Assembly: GCF_002304225.1 (NCBI RefSeq)
Contig: NZ_NSLB01000001.1
Span: 806,001-870,000 of the forward strand
DNA: 64,000 nt
Reading direction: 5' to 3'
Source of the DNA: Pseudomonas sp. HAR-UPW-AIA-41
GTDB taxonomy: Bacteria > Pseudomonadota > Gammaproteobacteria > Pseudomonadales > Pseudomonadaceae
Below the pieces are notes generated by a model. It worked only from the letters and a program-made list of their open reading frames with translations. It did not search any database and was not told the origin of the DNA. A program made the position numbers and the translations under genes. Positions 39,636-51,169 of the stretch are shown here, in pieces (the first letter of the stretch is position 1; each line of letters starts with the position of its first letter).

Positions 39636-40574
39636 ATGTCCGCATCTCTCGCGTTCGTCTTTCCCGGTCAGGGCTCGCAATCGGTTGGCATGCTGGCCGA
39701 ACTGGCGCAGCAACAACCCCTGATCCAGCACACTTTTAGCGAAGCCTCCGACGCGCTTGGCTATGACCTGTGGGCGCTGACCCAGCAGGGGCCTGAAGAG
39801 TCGCTCAATCAGACCGATAAAACCCAGCCGGCCATCCTCACTGCCTCCATTGCCCTGTGGCGCCTGTGGCAGGCCGAGGTGGCTGTGCAGCCAGCTTTCG
39901 TAGCGGGTCACAGTCTGGGTGAGTACTCGGCGCTGGTCGCTGCCGGCAGCCTGTCTCTGGCCGACGCTGTGCGGCTGGTTGAGCGTCGCGGGCAACTGAT
40001 GCAGCAGGCTGTTCCCGCAGGTCAGGGCGGGATGGCGGCGATTCTGGGGCTTGAGGATGCTGATGTCCTGGCGGCCTGCGCTGAAGCGGAGCAGGGCGAG
40101 GTGGTCAGTGCGGTCAATTTCAATGCGCCGGGTCAGGTGGTGATTGCCGGTGCGGCCAGTGCCGTGGCTCGTGCCATCGAGGCCTGCAAGGCGCGTGGCG
40201 CCAAGCGCGCCATGGCCTTGCCGGTCAGTGTGCCTTCGCACTGTGCGCTGATGCGTCCGGCTGCCGAGCAGTTCGCGGCGTCCGTTGAGGCGCTCAGCTG
40301 GCAGGTGCCGTCCATTGCGCTGGTGCAGAACGTGAGTGCGGCTGTGCCTGCTGATCTTGCCGCTCTCAAGCGCGATCTGCTGGCGCAGCTCTACAGCCCG
40401 GTGCGCTGGGTTGAAACCGTGCAGTATCTGGCGGAGCAGGGTGTGACCGAGCTGGTCGAATGCGGCCCGGGCAAGGTGCTGTCGGGCCTCAACAAGCGCT
40501 GCGTGAAAGGCGTGAATACCCATAATCTGGAAACCCCGGATGCCTTCGCGGCAGCCCGGGCGGCTTTGCTCTGA
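39636..40574 (+). CDS. fabD: Malonyl-CoA:ACP transacylase
   Basis: FabD loads malonate on ACP for fatty acid elongation. It has 312 residues. The acyl-binding start is FVFPGQGSQSVGM. The catalytic Ser lies in VAGHSLGEYSALVAAG and the His in SVPSHCALMRPAA. QKxP-like oxyanion context and ELVECGPGKVLSGLNKR are present. ATG at 39636 is preceded by AAGG. It is followed by fabG after 14 bases. Confidence 0.96.
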   Translation: MSASLAFVFPGQGSQSVGMLAELAQQQPLIQHTFSEASDALGYDLWALTQQGPEESLNQTDKTQPAILTASIALWRLWQAEVAVQPAFVAGHSLGEYSALVAAGSLSLADAVRLVERRGQLMQQAVPAGQGGMAAILGLEDADVLAACAEAEQGEVVSAVNFNAPGQVVIAGAASAVARAIEACKARGAKRAMALPVSVPSHCALMRPAAEQFAASVEALSWQVPSIALVQNVSAAVPADLAALKRDLLAQLYSPVRWVETVQYLAEQGVTELVECGPGKVLSGLNKRCVKGVNTHNLETPDAFAAARAALL

Positions 40575-40588
40575 GAGGGAGTGACGAT

Positions 40589-41332
40589 ATGCGATTGCAA
40601 GGAAAAGTAGCCCTGGTCACCGGCGCCAGCCGAGGCATTGGTCAGGCGATTGCTCTGGAGTTGGGTCGTCAGGGTGCCGTGGTGATTGGTACGGCAACTA
40701 CGCCAAGCGGTGCCGAACGCATTGCCGAAACGCTGAAGGCCAATGGTGTCGAAGGCGCGGGCCTGGTCCTGGATGTGGCCAATGATGAGTCTGTGGCCAC
40801 AACGCTGGAACACATTCAGCAGCACCTCGGTCAGCCGCTGATTCTGGTGAACAACGCCGGTATCACCCGCGACAATCTGATGCTGCGCATGAAGGATGAC
40901 GAATGGTTCGATGTCATCAATACCAACCTCAATAGCCTCTATCGCTTGTCCAAGGGTGTGCTGCGTGGCATGACCAAGGCGCGCTGGGGTCGCATCATCA
41001 ATATCGGCTCGGTGGTCGGAGCGATGGGTAATGCCGGGCAGGTCAATTACGCGGCGGCCAAGGCTGGTCTGGAGGGCTTTACCCGTGCCCTGGCGCGGGA
41101 AGTCGGTTCGCGGGCCATCACCGTCAATGCCGTGGCTCCCGGTTTTATCGATACCGACATGACCCGTGAGCTGACAGATGCTCAGCGTGAGGCCATGCTG
41201 ACGCAGATTCCCCTTGGTCGTCTGGGTCAGGCTGAAGAAATTGCTGGCGTGGTGAGTTTTCTCGCTTCCGACGCCGCTGCCTATATCACCGGTGCCACCC
41301 TGCCGGTAAATGGCGGCATGTACATGAGCTAA
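40589..41332 (+). CDS. fabG: 3-oxoacyl-[ACP] reductase
   Basis: FabG reduces 3-ketoacyl-ACP with NADPH, the second step in each elongation cycle. It has 247 residues and is a classical SDR. The cofactor loop is VTGASRGIGQAIA, then NNAGITRDNLMLRM, the catalytic Ser in INIGSVVGAMGNAGQ, and Tyr/Lys in VNYAAAKAGLEGF. It ends with the typical TLPVNGGMYMS. Confidence 0.96.
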   Translation: MRLQGKVALVTGASRGIGQAIALELGRQGAVVIGTATTPSGAERIAETLKANGVEGAGLVLDVANDESVATTLEHIQQHLGQPLILVNNAGITRDNLMLRMKDDEWFDVINTNLNSLYRLSKGVLRGMTKARWGRIINIGSVVGAMGNAGQVNYAAAKAGLEGFTRALAREVGSRAITVNAVAPGFIDTDMTRELTDAQREAMLTQIPLGRLGQAEEIAGVVSFLASDAAAYITGATLPVNGGMYMS

Positions 41333-41447
41333 ATGTGACTCGGCCCTGCGCGAAACTGTCATACAGGCTGTCTAAAATCGGTTATAAAACTGCCATGCGG
41401 TTTGCCGACCGATGGGCAAGCCAGTGCAAGGGGCTGCGGTCTTTGGC

Positions 41448-41475
41448 TTGAAAGTTAGAAAACCCTTTCTATACA
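41448..41475 (+). promoter_or_regulatory. Promoter of acpP
   Basis: TTGAAA (41448-41453) and TATACA (41470-41475) are separated by 16 bases, about 48 bases upstream of acpP. It lets the abundant carrier protein be made independently of fabG. Confidence 0.65.
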
Positions 41476-41523
41476 CTGCAGCCCGAGCTGCACGGAATTT
41501 TTCCATAGGAGTGAAAATACGGT

Positions 41524-41760
41524 ATGAGCACCATCGAAGAACGCGTCAAGAAAATCGTCGCCGAGCAACTGGGCGTTAAGGAAGAAGAAGTCACCAACAG
41601 CGCTTCCTTCGTTGAAGACCTGGGCGCCGACTCCCTTGACACCGTTGAGCTGGTGATGGCTCTGGAAGAGGAATTCGAGACCGAGATTCCGGACGAGCAA
41701 GCCGAGAAGATCACCACCGTTCAGGAAGCCATCGACTACGTTACTGCGCACAGCAAGTAA
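41524..41760 (+). CDS. acpP: Acyl carrier protein
   Basis: A 78-residue ACP that carries acyl chains on a 4'-phosphopantetheine arm. The modified Ser is in [22 protein letters not shown], and the start is [18 protein letters not shown]. Codons look highly optimised, as for an abundant protein. AGGAG is upstream, though 12 bases from ATG. It has its own candidate promoter and a following terminator hairpin, so ACP can be expressed above its neighbours. Confidence 0.97.
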   Translation: MSTIEERVKKIVAEQLGVKEEEVTNSASFVEDLGADSLDTVELVMALEEEFETEIPDEQAEKITTVQEAIDYVTAHSK

Positions 41761-41788
41761 TTTGTAATCGCTGTTTGCTGATCCGAAG

Positions 41789-41820
41789 AACCGCACAGCC
41801 CTCAAGGCGTGCGGTTTTTC
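41789..41820 (+). terminator. Terminator between acpP and fabF
   Basis: AACCGCAC and GTGCGGTT pair, with an inner GCC/GGC helix and a CTCAA loop, and T tract TTTTTCTTT follows. It lies 29 bases after acpP and 45 bases before fabF, so it may only attenuate. Confidence 0.82.
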
Positions 41821-41864
41821 TTTAGGTGCGCCGCTGGGGCGCCGTACAGGTAGAGGATTTCGCT

Positions 41865-43109
41865 GTGTCGCGTAGACGCGTTGTGGTCACCGGGCTGGGC
41901 ATGCTTTCTCCGCTGGGGGTGGATGTTGCCAGCAGCTGGCAAGGCATTCTGGCCGCCCAGAGTGGTATCGGCCTCATCGAACATATGGACCTTTCGGCGT
42001 ACGCCACCCGTTTTGGCGGTTCGGTGAAGGGCTTCGACGTTGAGCAGTATCTGTCGGCCAAAGAGGCGCGCAAGCTGGATTTGTTCATTCAGTACGGTCT
42101 GGCCGCCAGTTTCCAGGCGGTACGGGATTCCGGGCTGGAAGTTACCGATGCCAACCGTGAGCGCATCGGTGTGGCGATGGGTTCGGGTATCGGTGGCCTG
42201 ACCAATATCGAGAACAACTGCAAGTCGCTGATTGAGCAGGGGCCGCGGCGCATTTCGCCGTTCTTCGTGCCGGGCTCGATCATCAACATGATTTCCGGGT
42301 TCCTCTCTATTCATCTGGGGGCGCAGGGGCCCAACTACGCCATCGCCACCGCCTGTACCACCGGTACGCACTGCATCGGTATGGCTGCCCGCAACATTGC
42401 CTACGGTGAAGCTGACGTGATGATCGCCGGTGGAGCCGAGATGGCGGCCTGTGGTCTGGGGCTGGGAGGCTTCGGTGCTGCCCGCGCGCTTTCTACGCGC
42501 AATGACGATCCGCAGCGGGCCAGTCGCCCGTGGGACAAGGATCGCGATGGTTTCGTGCTGTCCGATGGTGCAGGTGCTCTGGTTCTGGAAGAACTGGAGC
42601 ATGCCAAGGCGCGTGGCGCGCAGATCTATGCAGAGCTGGTCGGTTTCGGCATGAGTGGCGACGCCTATCACATGACTTCTCCGCCTGACGATGGTGCAGG
42701 AGCGGCACGCTGCATGCGCAATGCCCTGCAGGATGCACGCCTCAATCCTGATCAGGTGCAGTACATCAATGCTCATGGCACTTCCACCTCGGCCGGTGAC
42801 AAGGCTGAAGCCTGCGCGGTGAAGAGCGTTTTCGGCGAGCACGCTTATCGACTGGCGGTGAGCTCGACCAAGTCGATGACCGGCCACTTGCTGGGCGCGG
42901 CGGGTGCGGTCGAGGCCATCTTCAGTGTGCTGGCCATTCGCGACCAGGTCGCGCCGCCGACGATCAACCTCGACAACCCGGATGAAGGCTGTGATCTGGA
43001 CTTCGTCCCGCATCAGGCGCGGGCCATGGCCATCGATGCCGTGCTGTCGAACTCCTTCGGCTTTGGCGGGACCAACGGCTCGCTGCTGTTCCGTCGCTTC
43101 AACGGCTGA
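41865..43109 (+). CDS. fabF: 3-oxoacyl-[ACP] synthase II
   Basis: FabF condenses malonyl-ACP with acyl-ACP and controls chain elongation. It has 414 residues. The catalytic triad is Cys in [11 protein letters not shown], His in [12 protein letters not shown], and His in [16 protein letters not shown]. The end [18 protein letters not shown] is typical. The start is GTG at 41865 ([18 protein letters not shown]), with AGAGGA upstream. Longer in-frame extension has no family match. It overlaps pabC by one base (TGATG). Confidence 0.96.
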   Translation: MSRRRVVVTGLGMLSPLGVDVASSWQGILAAQSGIGLIEHMDLSAYATRFGGSVKGFDVEQYLSAKEARKLDLFIQYGLAASFQAVRDSGLEVTDANRERIGVAMGSGIGGLTNIENNCKSLIEQGPRRISPFFVPGSIINMISGFLSIHLGAQGPNYAIATACTTGTHCIGMAARNIAYGEADVMIAGGAEMAACGLGLGGFGAARALSTRNDDPQRASRPWDKDRDGFVLSDGAGALVLEELEHAKARGAQIYAELVGFGMSGDAYHMTSPPDDGAGAARCMRNALQDARLNPDQVQYINAHGTSTSAGDKAEACAVKSVFGEHAYRLAVSSTKSMTGHLLGAAGAVEAIFSVLAIRDQVAPPTINLDNPDEGCDLDFVPHQARAMAIDAVLSNSFGFGGTNGSLLFRRFNG

Positions 43110-43924
43110 TGCTCAGTTGGGTGGATGGACAGCCGGCCAGTCAGCTGCCGCTGACTGATCGCGGGCTGGCTTACGGCGATGGGCTGTTTGAAACCCTGCG
43201 CGTCAGTGGTGGCCGTATCCCGCTGCTGACGCTGCATCTGCGGCGTCTGGCTGCCGGAGCTCAGCGTTTGGCCATCGGGCTCGACCTGGCTCAGGTGGAA
43301 GAGGAACTGCGTACCTTCGCCGCGCTGCTGGGGCAGGGAGTGGCCAAATTGATCGTCACCCGTGGTGATGGTTTACGCGGCTACGCGTCACCGGCCGAAT
43401 CGCGGCCGCGGCGCATTCTGCAGGCCAGTGCGTTGCCGCAGTGGCCGTCGCAGCATGCCGAGCAGGGTGTGCGACTTTTTGCCTGTCAGACACGTTTGGC
43501 CGAGCAACCGCTGCTGGCGGGGCTCAAGCACCTCAATCGTCTGGAACAGGTAATGGCGCGGGCTGAGTGGCAGGATCCGGCGTTTGCCGAGGGGCTGCTG
43601 TGCGACACGTCCGGGCGCATCATCGAGGGCGTGTTCAGCAATCTCCTGCTGGTCAGCGATGGTGTCTTGCTGCTGCCTGACCTGCAGCGTTGTGGCGTGG
43701 CCGGGGTGATGCGTGCGGCTTTGCTGCAGGCAGCAGACGAGCAGGGCATTGCCTGGCGCATCGATGATCTGTCGGTTGAAGACCTGCTGCGGGCCGATGA
43801 GGTGCTGCTGTGCAATAGCTTGTACGGAGTTTGGCCGGTACAGGGCTACCTGCAGCGCGACTGGCCGGTCGGCCCTCTCACCCGTAAACTGCAGGCCATT
43901 GCCCATACGCTGCTGGAAGGCTGA
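43109..43924 (+). CDS. pabC: Aminodeoxychorismate lyase
   Basis: PabC splits 4-amino-4-deoxychorismate to p-aminobenzoate and pyruvate for folate synthesis. It has 271 residues and is a PLP fold-type IV enzyme. Signatures are LTDRGLAYGDGLFETLRV, the PLP Lys in LAGLKHLNRLEQVMARAEW, and CDTSGRIIEGVFSNLLLV. The start overlaps the fabF stop. The fabF-pabC-mltG-tmk-holB order is conserved in gammaproteobacteria. Confidence 0.94.
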   Translation: MLSWVDGQPASQLPLTDRGLAYGDGLFETLRVSGGRIPLLTLHLRRLAAGAQRLAIGLDLAQVEEELRTFAALLGQGVAKLIVTRGDGLRGYASPAESRPRRILQASALPQWPSQHAEQGVRLFACQTRLAEQPLLAGLKHLNRLEQVMARAEWQDPAFAEGLLCDTSGRIIEGVFSNLLLVSDGVLLLPDLQRCGVAGVMRAALLQAADEQGIAWRIDDLSVEDLLRADEVLLCNSLYGVWPVQGYLQRDWPVGPLTRKLQAIAHTLLEG

Positions 43925-43927
43925 CCC

Positions 43928-46585
<2,658 letters not shown>

Positions 46586-46619
46586 AATCGGTCACTGGAT
46601 ATTTCGCTAGGAACGCTGC

Positions 46620-46976
46620 ATGAGCTTGCCACCCAATCTGGGCCCGCGTAACGGCATCCTGTCCCTGACCATCAAGGACAAGTCGGTGCTTTACGCCGCC
46701 TACATGCCCTTCATCCGGAATGGCGGATTGTTCATTCCGACCAACAAGAGCTACAAGCTTGGCGATGAAGTGTTCATGCTGCTCAATCTGATGGATGAGC
46801 CGGAAAAGATTCCGGTGGCCGGCAAGGTGGTCTGGATTACCCCGAAGGGTGCTCAGGGCAACCGTGCAGCTGGCGTTGGCGTGCAGTTCAATGATGGCGA
46901 TACCACCGCACGCAACAAGATCGAGACTTACCTGGCCGGTGCGCTGAAGTCTGATCGTCCTACCCACACCATGTAA
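46620..46976 (+). CDS. pilZ: Type IV pilus biogenesis protein PilZ
   Basis: A 118-residue PilZ, the founding member of the domain family. It is needed for type IV pilus assembly with FimX and PilB. MSLPPNLGPRNGILSLTIKDKSVLYAAYMPFIRNGGLFIP is characteristic. The RxxxR cyclic di-GMP motif is absent, in line with reports that this protein does not bind the nucleotide. ATG at 46620 follows holB by 34 bases, and this holB-pilZ-tatD order is known in Pseudomonas. Confidence 0.94.
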   Translation: MSLPPNLGPRNGILSLTIKDKSVLYAAYMPFIRNGGLFIPTNKSYKLGDEVFMLLNLMDEPEKIPVAGKVVWITPKGAQGNRAAGVGVQFNDGDTTARNKIETYLAGALKSDRPTHTM

Positions 46977-47022
46977 TTGATACGGCGTGCTGCCCGGCGC
47001 AGTGCGCCGTCGGGCTATAAGC

Positions 47023-47802
47023 ATGCTGGTTGATTCCCACTGTCACCTCGATCGACTCGACCTGAGCGCCTGCGGCGGCTCGCTGCAGGTCGCTCTTGAT
47101 GCGGCGCGCGCGCGCGGTGTCGGCCATTTCCTCTGTATTGGTGTCAGTGCTGCCAACGCCGCAGCGGTCAAGCAAGTCGCGGAGCAATATGCGGATGTGC
47201 ATTGTTCGGTCGGTGTGCATCCGCTCGATCTTGAACCCGGCGCAGCGCCGGCGCTGGACTGGCTGCTGGATGAGCTGACGCACCCGCGGGTCGTGGCCAT
47301 CGGCGAGACGGGTCTTGATTACCACTATGAACCGGAAGCGGCTTCCTTGCAGAAGGAGGCTTTCGCCTTGCATCTGGAGGCGGCAAGGATCACCGGCAAG
47401 CCCGTGATCGTGCATACCCGTGAGGCGCGAGCCGATACCCTGGCGCTGCTGCGTGAGGCAGCCTTGCCGCAGGCAGGTGTGCTGCATTGCTTTACCGAGG
47501 ACTGGGAGATGGCGAGTGCCGCTCTGGATCTGGGTTTTTATATTTCCCTCTCCGGCATTGTCACTTTCCGCAATGCCGAGGCGCTGCGGGATGTGGCCAA
47601 GAAGATTCCAAGTGACCGTCTGCTGGTGGAAACCGACGCTCCGTATCTGGCGCCAGTGCCGCATCGCGGCAAACCGAATCTTCCGCAGTATGTACGCGAG
47701 GTTGCCGAGTACCTGGCGGTGCTGCGCGGGGTGAGTTATGAAACCCTGGTGGAGCAGACGGGGGACAATTTCTTCCGCCTGTTTCCGTTGGCGCGGGGCT
47801 AA
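47023..47802 (+). CDS. TatD-family metal-dependent hydrolase
   Basis: A 259-residue TatD-type nuclease (YcfH branch). The metal ligands are in MLVDSHCHLDRL, AIGETGLDYHYEPE, VIVHTREA, VLHCFTED, and LVETDAPYLAPVPHRGKPN. Members cut DNA exonucleolytically; the cell role is not firm. I chose ATG at 47023, where homology begins. The stop is 9 bases before the terminator of an opposed small RNA gene, so the two face each other. Confidence 0.92.
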   Translation: MLVDSHCHLDRLDLSACGGSLQVALDAARARGVGHFLCIGVSAANAAAVKQVAEQYADVHCSVGVHPLDLEPGAAPALDWLLDELTHPRVVAIGETGLDYHYEPEAASLQKEAFALHLEAARITGKPVIVHTREARADTLALLREAALPQAGVLHCFTEDWEMASAALDLGFYISLSGIVTFRNAEALRDVAKKIPSDRLLVETDAPYLAPVPHRGKPNLPQYVREVAEYLAVLRGVSYETLVEQTGDNFFRLFPLARG

Positions 47803-47811
47803 AACGCGGAT

Positions 47812-47846
47812 AAAAAAACCCGGGTTCTGGGGGATGAATCCGGGTC
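47812..47846 (-). terminator. Terminator of the RgsA-like sRNA
   Basis: On the minus strand ACCCGG and CCGGGT arms (47845-47840 and 47823-47818) close a 16-base loop, followed by seven U. It points towards tatD. Confidence 0.75.
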
Positions 47847-47935
47847 AAGACCATTAGGAGTAAAACAAGGTACGCGATCCACGGTACCTCGACCGGCGGG
47901 GCAGTTAGGGGGGGAGTTGCCGCGCACCGGTAGTT
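47812..47935 (-). ncRNA. rgsA: Small RNA, likely RgsA
   Basis: In the 380-base gap between tatD and the TetR gene the minus strand holds a full sRNA gene. A -10-like CCAATACT (47946-47939), of the RpoS type, is followed by about 124 bases. They include the pyrimidine-rich single-strand stretch CAACTCCCCCCC and end in a terminator. The hairpin is CCCGG (47841-47819 arms), with U7 from 47818 to 47812. Position between tatD and a TetR gene matches RgsA (P16), the RpoS- and Gac-linked sRNA of Pseudomonas. The identity is from memory of location and shape, without a search. Confidence 0.72.
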
Positions 47936-48123
47936 ACGAGTATTGGTCAGACTTGCACGAAGTCCAGCGGAGCCCGCCGCTTTTTTTAAACACTTTTGGA
48001 ATACCTGACAGAACGCTTGGCAGTGACTGATTGGTTCTGTGGCTTTTGGAGCGTTTCTGGACTGGCGGTGGTGTTCTCGACGAAAGTGCAGCTTGCAGTG
48101 GCGATGTTCCGTGCATTTTCAAT

Positions 48124-48142
48124 GCGTATAGGCATAATACGC
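48124..48142. promoter_or_regulatory. Palindrome upstream of the TetR gene, candidate operator
   Basis: GCGTAT-AGGCATA-ATACGC is a perfect 6-7-6 inverted repeat overlapping a CATAAT -10-like sequence, 41 bases before the regulator's ATG. It is a good candidate for autoregulation. Confidence 0.5.
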
Positions 48143-48182
48143 GCCTTCGTTTTTTGACCCGATTTGATCAGTCAGTCCATTT

Positions 48183-48821
48183 ATGCAAAAAGAACCCAGA
48201 AAAGTCCGTGAATTTCGCCGTCGTGAGCAGGAGATCCTGGACACCGCGCTGAAGCTGTTTCTTGAGCAGGGTGAGGATAGCGTTACGGTCGAAATGATCG
48301 CGGATGCTGTCGGGATCGGCAAAGGCACCATCTACAAGCATTTCAAGTCCAAGGCAGAGATCTATCTGCGTCTGATGCTTGATTACGAGCGAGATCTGAA
48401 TGCGCTGCTGCACTCCGAGGATGTGGCGCGCGACAAAGAGGCGCTGTCACGTGCCTACTTTGAGTTCCGCATGCGTGACCCGCAGCGCTACCGTCTGTTT
48501 GATCGTCTGGAAGAGAAGGTGGTCAAGGGCAATCAGGTCCCGGAGATGGTCGAGGAACTGCATACCATCCGCACCTCTAACTTCGAACACCTGACCCAGC
48601 TGATCAAGGCGCGCATTGCCGACGGCAAACTGGAAGATGTGCCGCCGTACTTCCATTACTGCGCTGCCTGGGCGCTGGTGCACGGCGCAGTCGCGCTGTA
48701 TCACTCGCCGTTCTGGAGCAGTGTTCTGGAGGATCAGGATGGCTTCTTCCAGTTCCTGATGGATATCGGCGTGCGCATGGGCAACAAGCGCAAGCGCGAC
48801 GGCGAGCAGCCGGCTGCCTGA
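48183..48821 (+). CDS. TetR-family transcriptional regulator
   Basis: A 212-residue TetR regulator. The DNA-binding domain covers about residues 14-60: RRREQEILDTALKLFLEQGEDSVTVEMIADAVGIGKGTIYKHFKSKAEIY. The C-terminal ligand domain is unassigned (RMRDPQRYRLFDRLEEKVVKGN). No efflux or metabolic gene adjoins it in divergent orientation, so its target is unclear apart from likely self-control at the upstream palindrome. ATG at 48183. Confidence 0.9.
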   Translation: MQKEPRKVREFRRREQEILDTALKLFLEQGEDSVTVEMIADAVGIGKGTIYKHFKSKAEIYLRLMLDYERDLNALLHSEDVARDKEALSRAYFEFRMRDPQRYRLFDRLEEKVVKGNQVPEMVEELHTIRTSNFEHLTQLIKARIADGKLEDVPPYFHYCAAWALVHGAVALYHSPFWSSVLEDQDGFFQFLMDIGVRMGNKRKRDGEQPAA

Positions 48822-48829
48822 CCGGCACA

Positions 48830-48860
48830 CCGGGGCAGCGTGCCTTAGCCACTGCCCCGG
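48830..48860. other. Hairpin after the TetR gene
   Basis: CCGGGGCAG / CTGCCCCGG, a 9-bp stem with a 13-base loop, follows the TetR stop by 8 bases. It is followed by AGAAAAAT instead of a T tract, so it may be a Rho-independent terminator only weakly, or an mRNA end stabiliser. Confidence 0.4.
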
Positions 48861-48965
48861 AGAAAAATCCAACCGTGCGCCCGCAGGCAGGCTGTCGCCA
48901 AGGCGGTCAGCGAGGCAGCGTTAATGTGCGGGCGCGTTTGCGGGTTCCTTCGTGGGGGTTTCAAC

Positions 48966-49862
48966 ATGTCGCATGCCGCTTTCCCCATTCAGTACATAGA
49001 GCCGGTGTTTCGTCCTCCCAGTGAGGCGCACTCGCTGATTCTGCCGGTCACCAACGGTTGCTCCTGGAACAGCTGTACCTTCTGCGAGATGTACACAGCC
49101 CCGCAGAAGAAGTTTCGCGCCCGTGATGAGGCGCAGGTGCTGGACGAGATCCGCCGCGCCGGCGAACAGCTGATCGTGCAGCGCATCTTCCTGGCCGATG
49201 GCGATGCCCTGGTGCTGCCGACCCGGCGGCTGCTCAATATCCTCACTGCCATCCGCGAATACATGCCCGATGTGCAGCGGGTTTCCAGTTACTGCCTGCC
49301 GCGCAATCTGCGCAAGAAGTCGGTGGAGGAGCTCAAGGAGCTGGCTGATGCCGGGTTGCGCATGGCCTATGTCGGTGCCGAGTCCGGAGATGATCAGGTG
49401 CTGGAGCTGATCAGCAAGGGCGAGACCTACGAGTCGACCCTGAGTGCTCTGGACAAGCTGGGGCAGGCCGGTATTACCCGCTCGGTGATGATTCTCAACG
49501 GTCTGGGCGGACAGCGCTACAGCGAGCAGCATGCGCTGAACTCGGCGCGTCTGATGAACGATGCTCAGCCGGAATACCTGTCGACGCTGGTGGTGAGTTT
49601 TCCAATGGGTGAGGAGCGGGTGCGTTCGCGTTTCCCTGACTTCACACCCCTGACCCAGCAGCAGCTGTTTCTGGAGGTTGAGCGTTTGCTGCAAACCCTC
49701 GAGTTGCGCGATACGGTTTTCCGTAGTGATCATGCCTCCAACTATCTGGTGCTCAAGGGTAATCTCGGTGCGGATAAGGCACGCATGCTGGCGCAGGTCC
49801 GCATGGCCATCGAGCAGCCGCAGCAGGTGCGTCTGCGCCAGGAGTGGCAGCGCGGCCTGTAG
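48966..49862 (+). CDS. Radical SAM protein
   Basis: A 298-residue radical SAM enzyme of unknown reaction. The cluster motif is NGCSWNSCTFCEMY, that is C-x4-C-x2-C, one residue longer than the canonical C-x3-C-x2-C. This variant occurs in a known subgroup. SAM-binding features include FLADGDALVLPTRRLLNIL, RVSSYCLPRNL, and AYVGAESGDDQVLELISKGE. No B12 domain is seen. ATG at 48966 has a GGGGG site. It is likely independent of the flanking genes. Confidence 0.82.
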   Translation: MSHAAFPIQYIEPVFRPPSEAHSLILPVTNGCSWNSCTFCEMYTAPQKKFRARDEAQVLDEIRRAGEQLIVQRIFLADGDALVLPTRRLLNILTAIREYMPDVQRVSSYCLPRNLRKKSVEELKELADAGLRMAYVGAESGDDQVLELISKGETYESTLSALDKLGQAGITRSVMILNGLGGQRYSEQHALNSARLMNDAQPEYLSTLVVSFPMGEERVRSRFPDFTPLTQQQLFLEVERLLQTLELRDTVFRSDHASNYLVLKGNLGADKARMLAQVRMAIEQPQQVRLRQEWQRGL

Positions 49863-49930
49863 CCTGGTCTGGCGCAAAATCTGCAGTAGACCCGCAATGC
49901 GGCATTGCCTTGCCGCGAGGGAGAGATGCG

Positions 49931-50536
49931 ATGCCTAATCTGTTGCTTGCACTGCTGCTTGTCATGCTGAGTGGTTGCATGAAGGTCAGTGACATGGCCG
50001 CCGGTACCGAGTATCAGTTGCGTGATGCCGGTGTGCTGGATCACAGCGACATCCGGCGTGCCTATCACTGGCGCCTGCAGCCGGATTCCTTCATCTACAT
50101 CGCTCAGGGACCGTTTGCGCCAAAGGGCGATGGTTCAGTCCGGCCGAATGTGGTTGCGGATGAAGCCTTCAAGGGCTTTGTCGAGTACTTCCCTCTGGTG
50201 CGGCGTGCCGGTGGCCCGCTCGGGCTGGAGAAGGCCATGGCGGAAACCCGCATGGCCGGAGCGCACTACCTGCTGTACTGTCGTTTCGCCAGTGTGGATG
50301 ATCGTATCGGCACCTATGACGAGTGGGTCGACCAGGAAGCAGTCGATCGCCTCGGCACCGATCGTGGGGTGATTCAGCTTATGCTGATCGAGGCCAATAC
50401 CCGTCAGTTGGTTGATACGGCGCGGATTCGGAATCGTGGTGGCCTGTTCTCCTGGTACGACAGTAATCCGCAGGATTTCATCGGGCCGCCGTTGCAGGAA
50501 TATGCCCGGCGCCTGCTGGGGCTTAACGAGTACTAA
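49931..50536 (+). CDS. DUF4823 lipoprotein
   Basis: A 201-residue predicted lipoprotein with signal peptide [16 protein letters not shown]; the lipobox is LSGC. Residue +2 is Met, so outer-membrane sorting is expected. The rest includes [37 protein letters not shown], and RRLLGLNEY, matching DUF4823 as I recall. Function is unknown. It is followed 11 bases later by the DUF1285 gene. Confidence 0.8.
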   Translation: MPNLLLALLLVMLSGCMKVSDMAAGTEYQLRDAGVLDHSDIRRAYHWRLQPDSFIYIAQGPFAPKGDGSVRPNVVADEAFKGFVEYFPLVRRAGGPLGLEKAMAETRMAGAHYLLYCRFASVDDRIGTYDEWVDQEAVDRLGTDRGVIQLMLIEANTRQLVDTARIRNRGGLFSWYDSNPQDFIGPPLQEYARRLLGLNEY

Positions 50537-50547
50537 CGGAGTCAGAC

Positions 50548-51117
50548 ATGGTTGATGTGGGCAAGGCGGGTGATCTGCTGAGTCAGGTGACTGCCGCCGC
50601 CGGCAAGGGCTTGCCGCCGGTGCATCTGTGGAATCCGCCGTTCTGCGGCGACATCGACATGCGCATCGCCCGTGACGGCACCTGGTTCTATCAGGGCACG
50701 CCAATCGGGCGTAAACCAATGGTCAGGTTGTTCTCGACCATCATCCGCCGCGATGGCGACGACTATGTGCTGGTCACGCCGGTGGAGAAGGTCGGCATCC
50801 GTGTCGACGATGCGCCTTTTGTGGCAGTGGAGCTGCGCGTGGAGGGCGAGGGCGAGCAGCAGCGCCTGCGCTTTATCACCAATGTCGAAGACGAGGTGGT
50901 GGCCGATGCAGATCATCCGCTTCGCGTGGAGCTGGATGAGCAGTCAGGGGAGCCGTCACCCTACCTGCTGGTACGCAGCAATCTGGAGGCGCTGATCCAT
51001 CGGAATGTGTTCTACCAGTTGGTGGAGATGGCGGTAGAGCGTGAGATAGATGGGCAGCAATGGCTGGGTGTGTGGAGCTTGGGGGAGTTTTTCCCGATAG
51101 GGCTGTTGCCGGCCTAG
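50548..51117 (+). CDS. DUF1285 protein
   Basis: A 189-residue cytosolic protein of DUF1285. Family segments are [47 protein letters not shown] and [23 protein letters not shown]. The structure of relatives resembles PH-like folds, but no role is known. It is the last gene before a strong terminator that also serves etfQO on the other strand. Confidence 0.85.
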   Translation: MVDVGKAGDLLSQVTAAAGKGLPPVHLWNPPFCGDIDMRIARDGTWFYQGTPIGRKPMVRLFSTIIRRDGDDYVLVTPVEKVGIRVDDAPFVAVELRVEGEGEQQRLRFITNVEDEVVADADHPLRVELDEQSGEPSPYLLVRSNLEALIHRNVFYQLVEMAVEREIDGQQWLGVWSLGEFFPIGLLPA

Positions 51118-51134
51118 AGGGCAGGCGTAGAAAT

Positions 51135-51162
51135 AAAAAAGGCTCCCGAGGGAGCCTTTTTT
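51135..51162. terminator. Bidirectional terminator between DUF1285 gene and etfQO
   Basis: AAAAAAGGCTCC and GGAGCCTTTTTT pair around CGAG. A and T tracts on both sides make it usable from both strands. Confidence 0.92.
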
Positions 51163-51169
51163 ATGGGTC

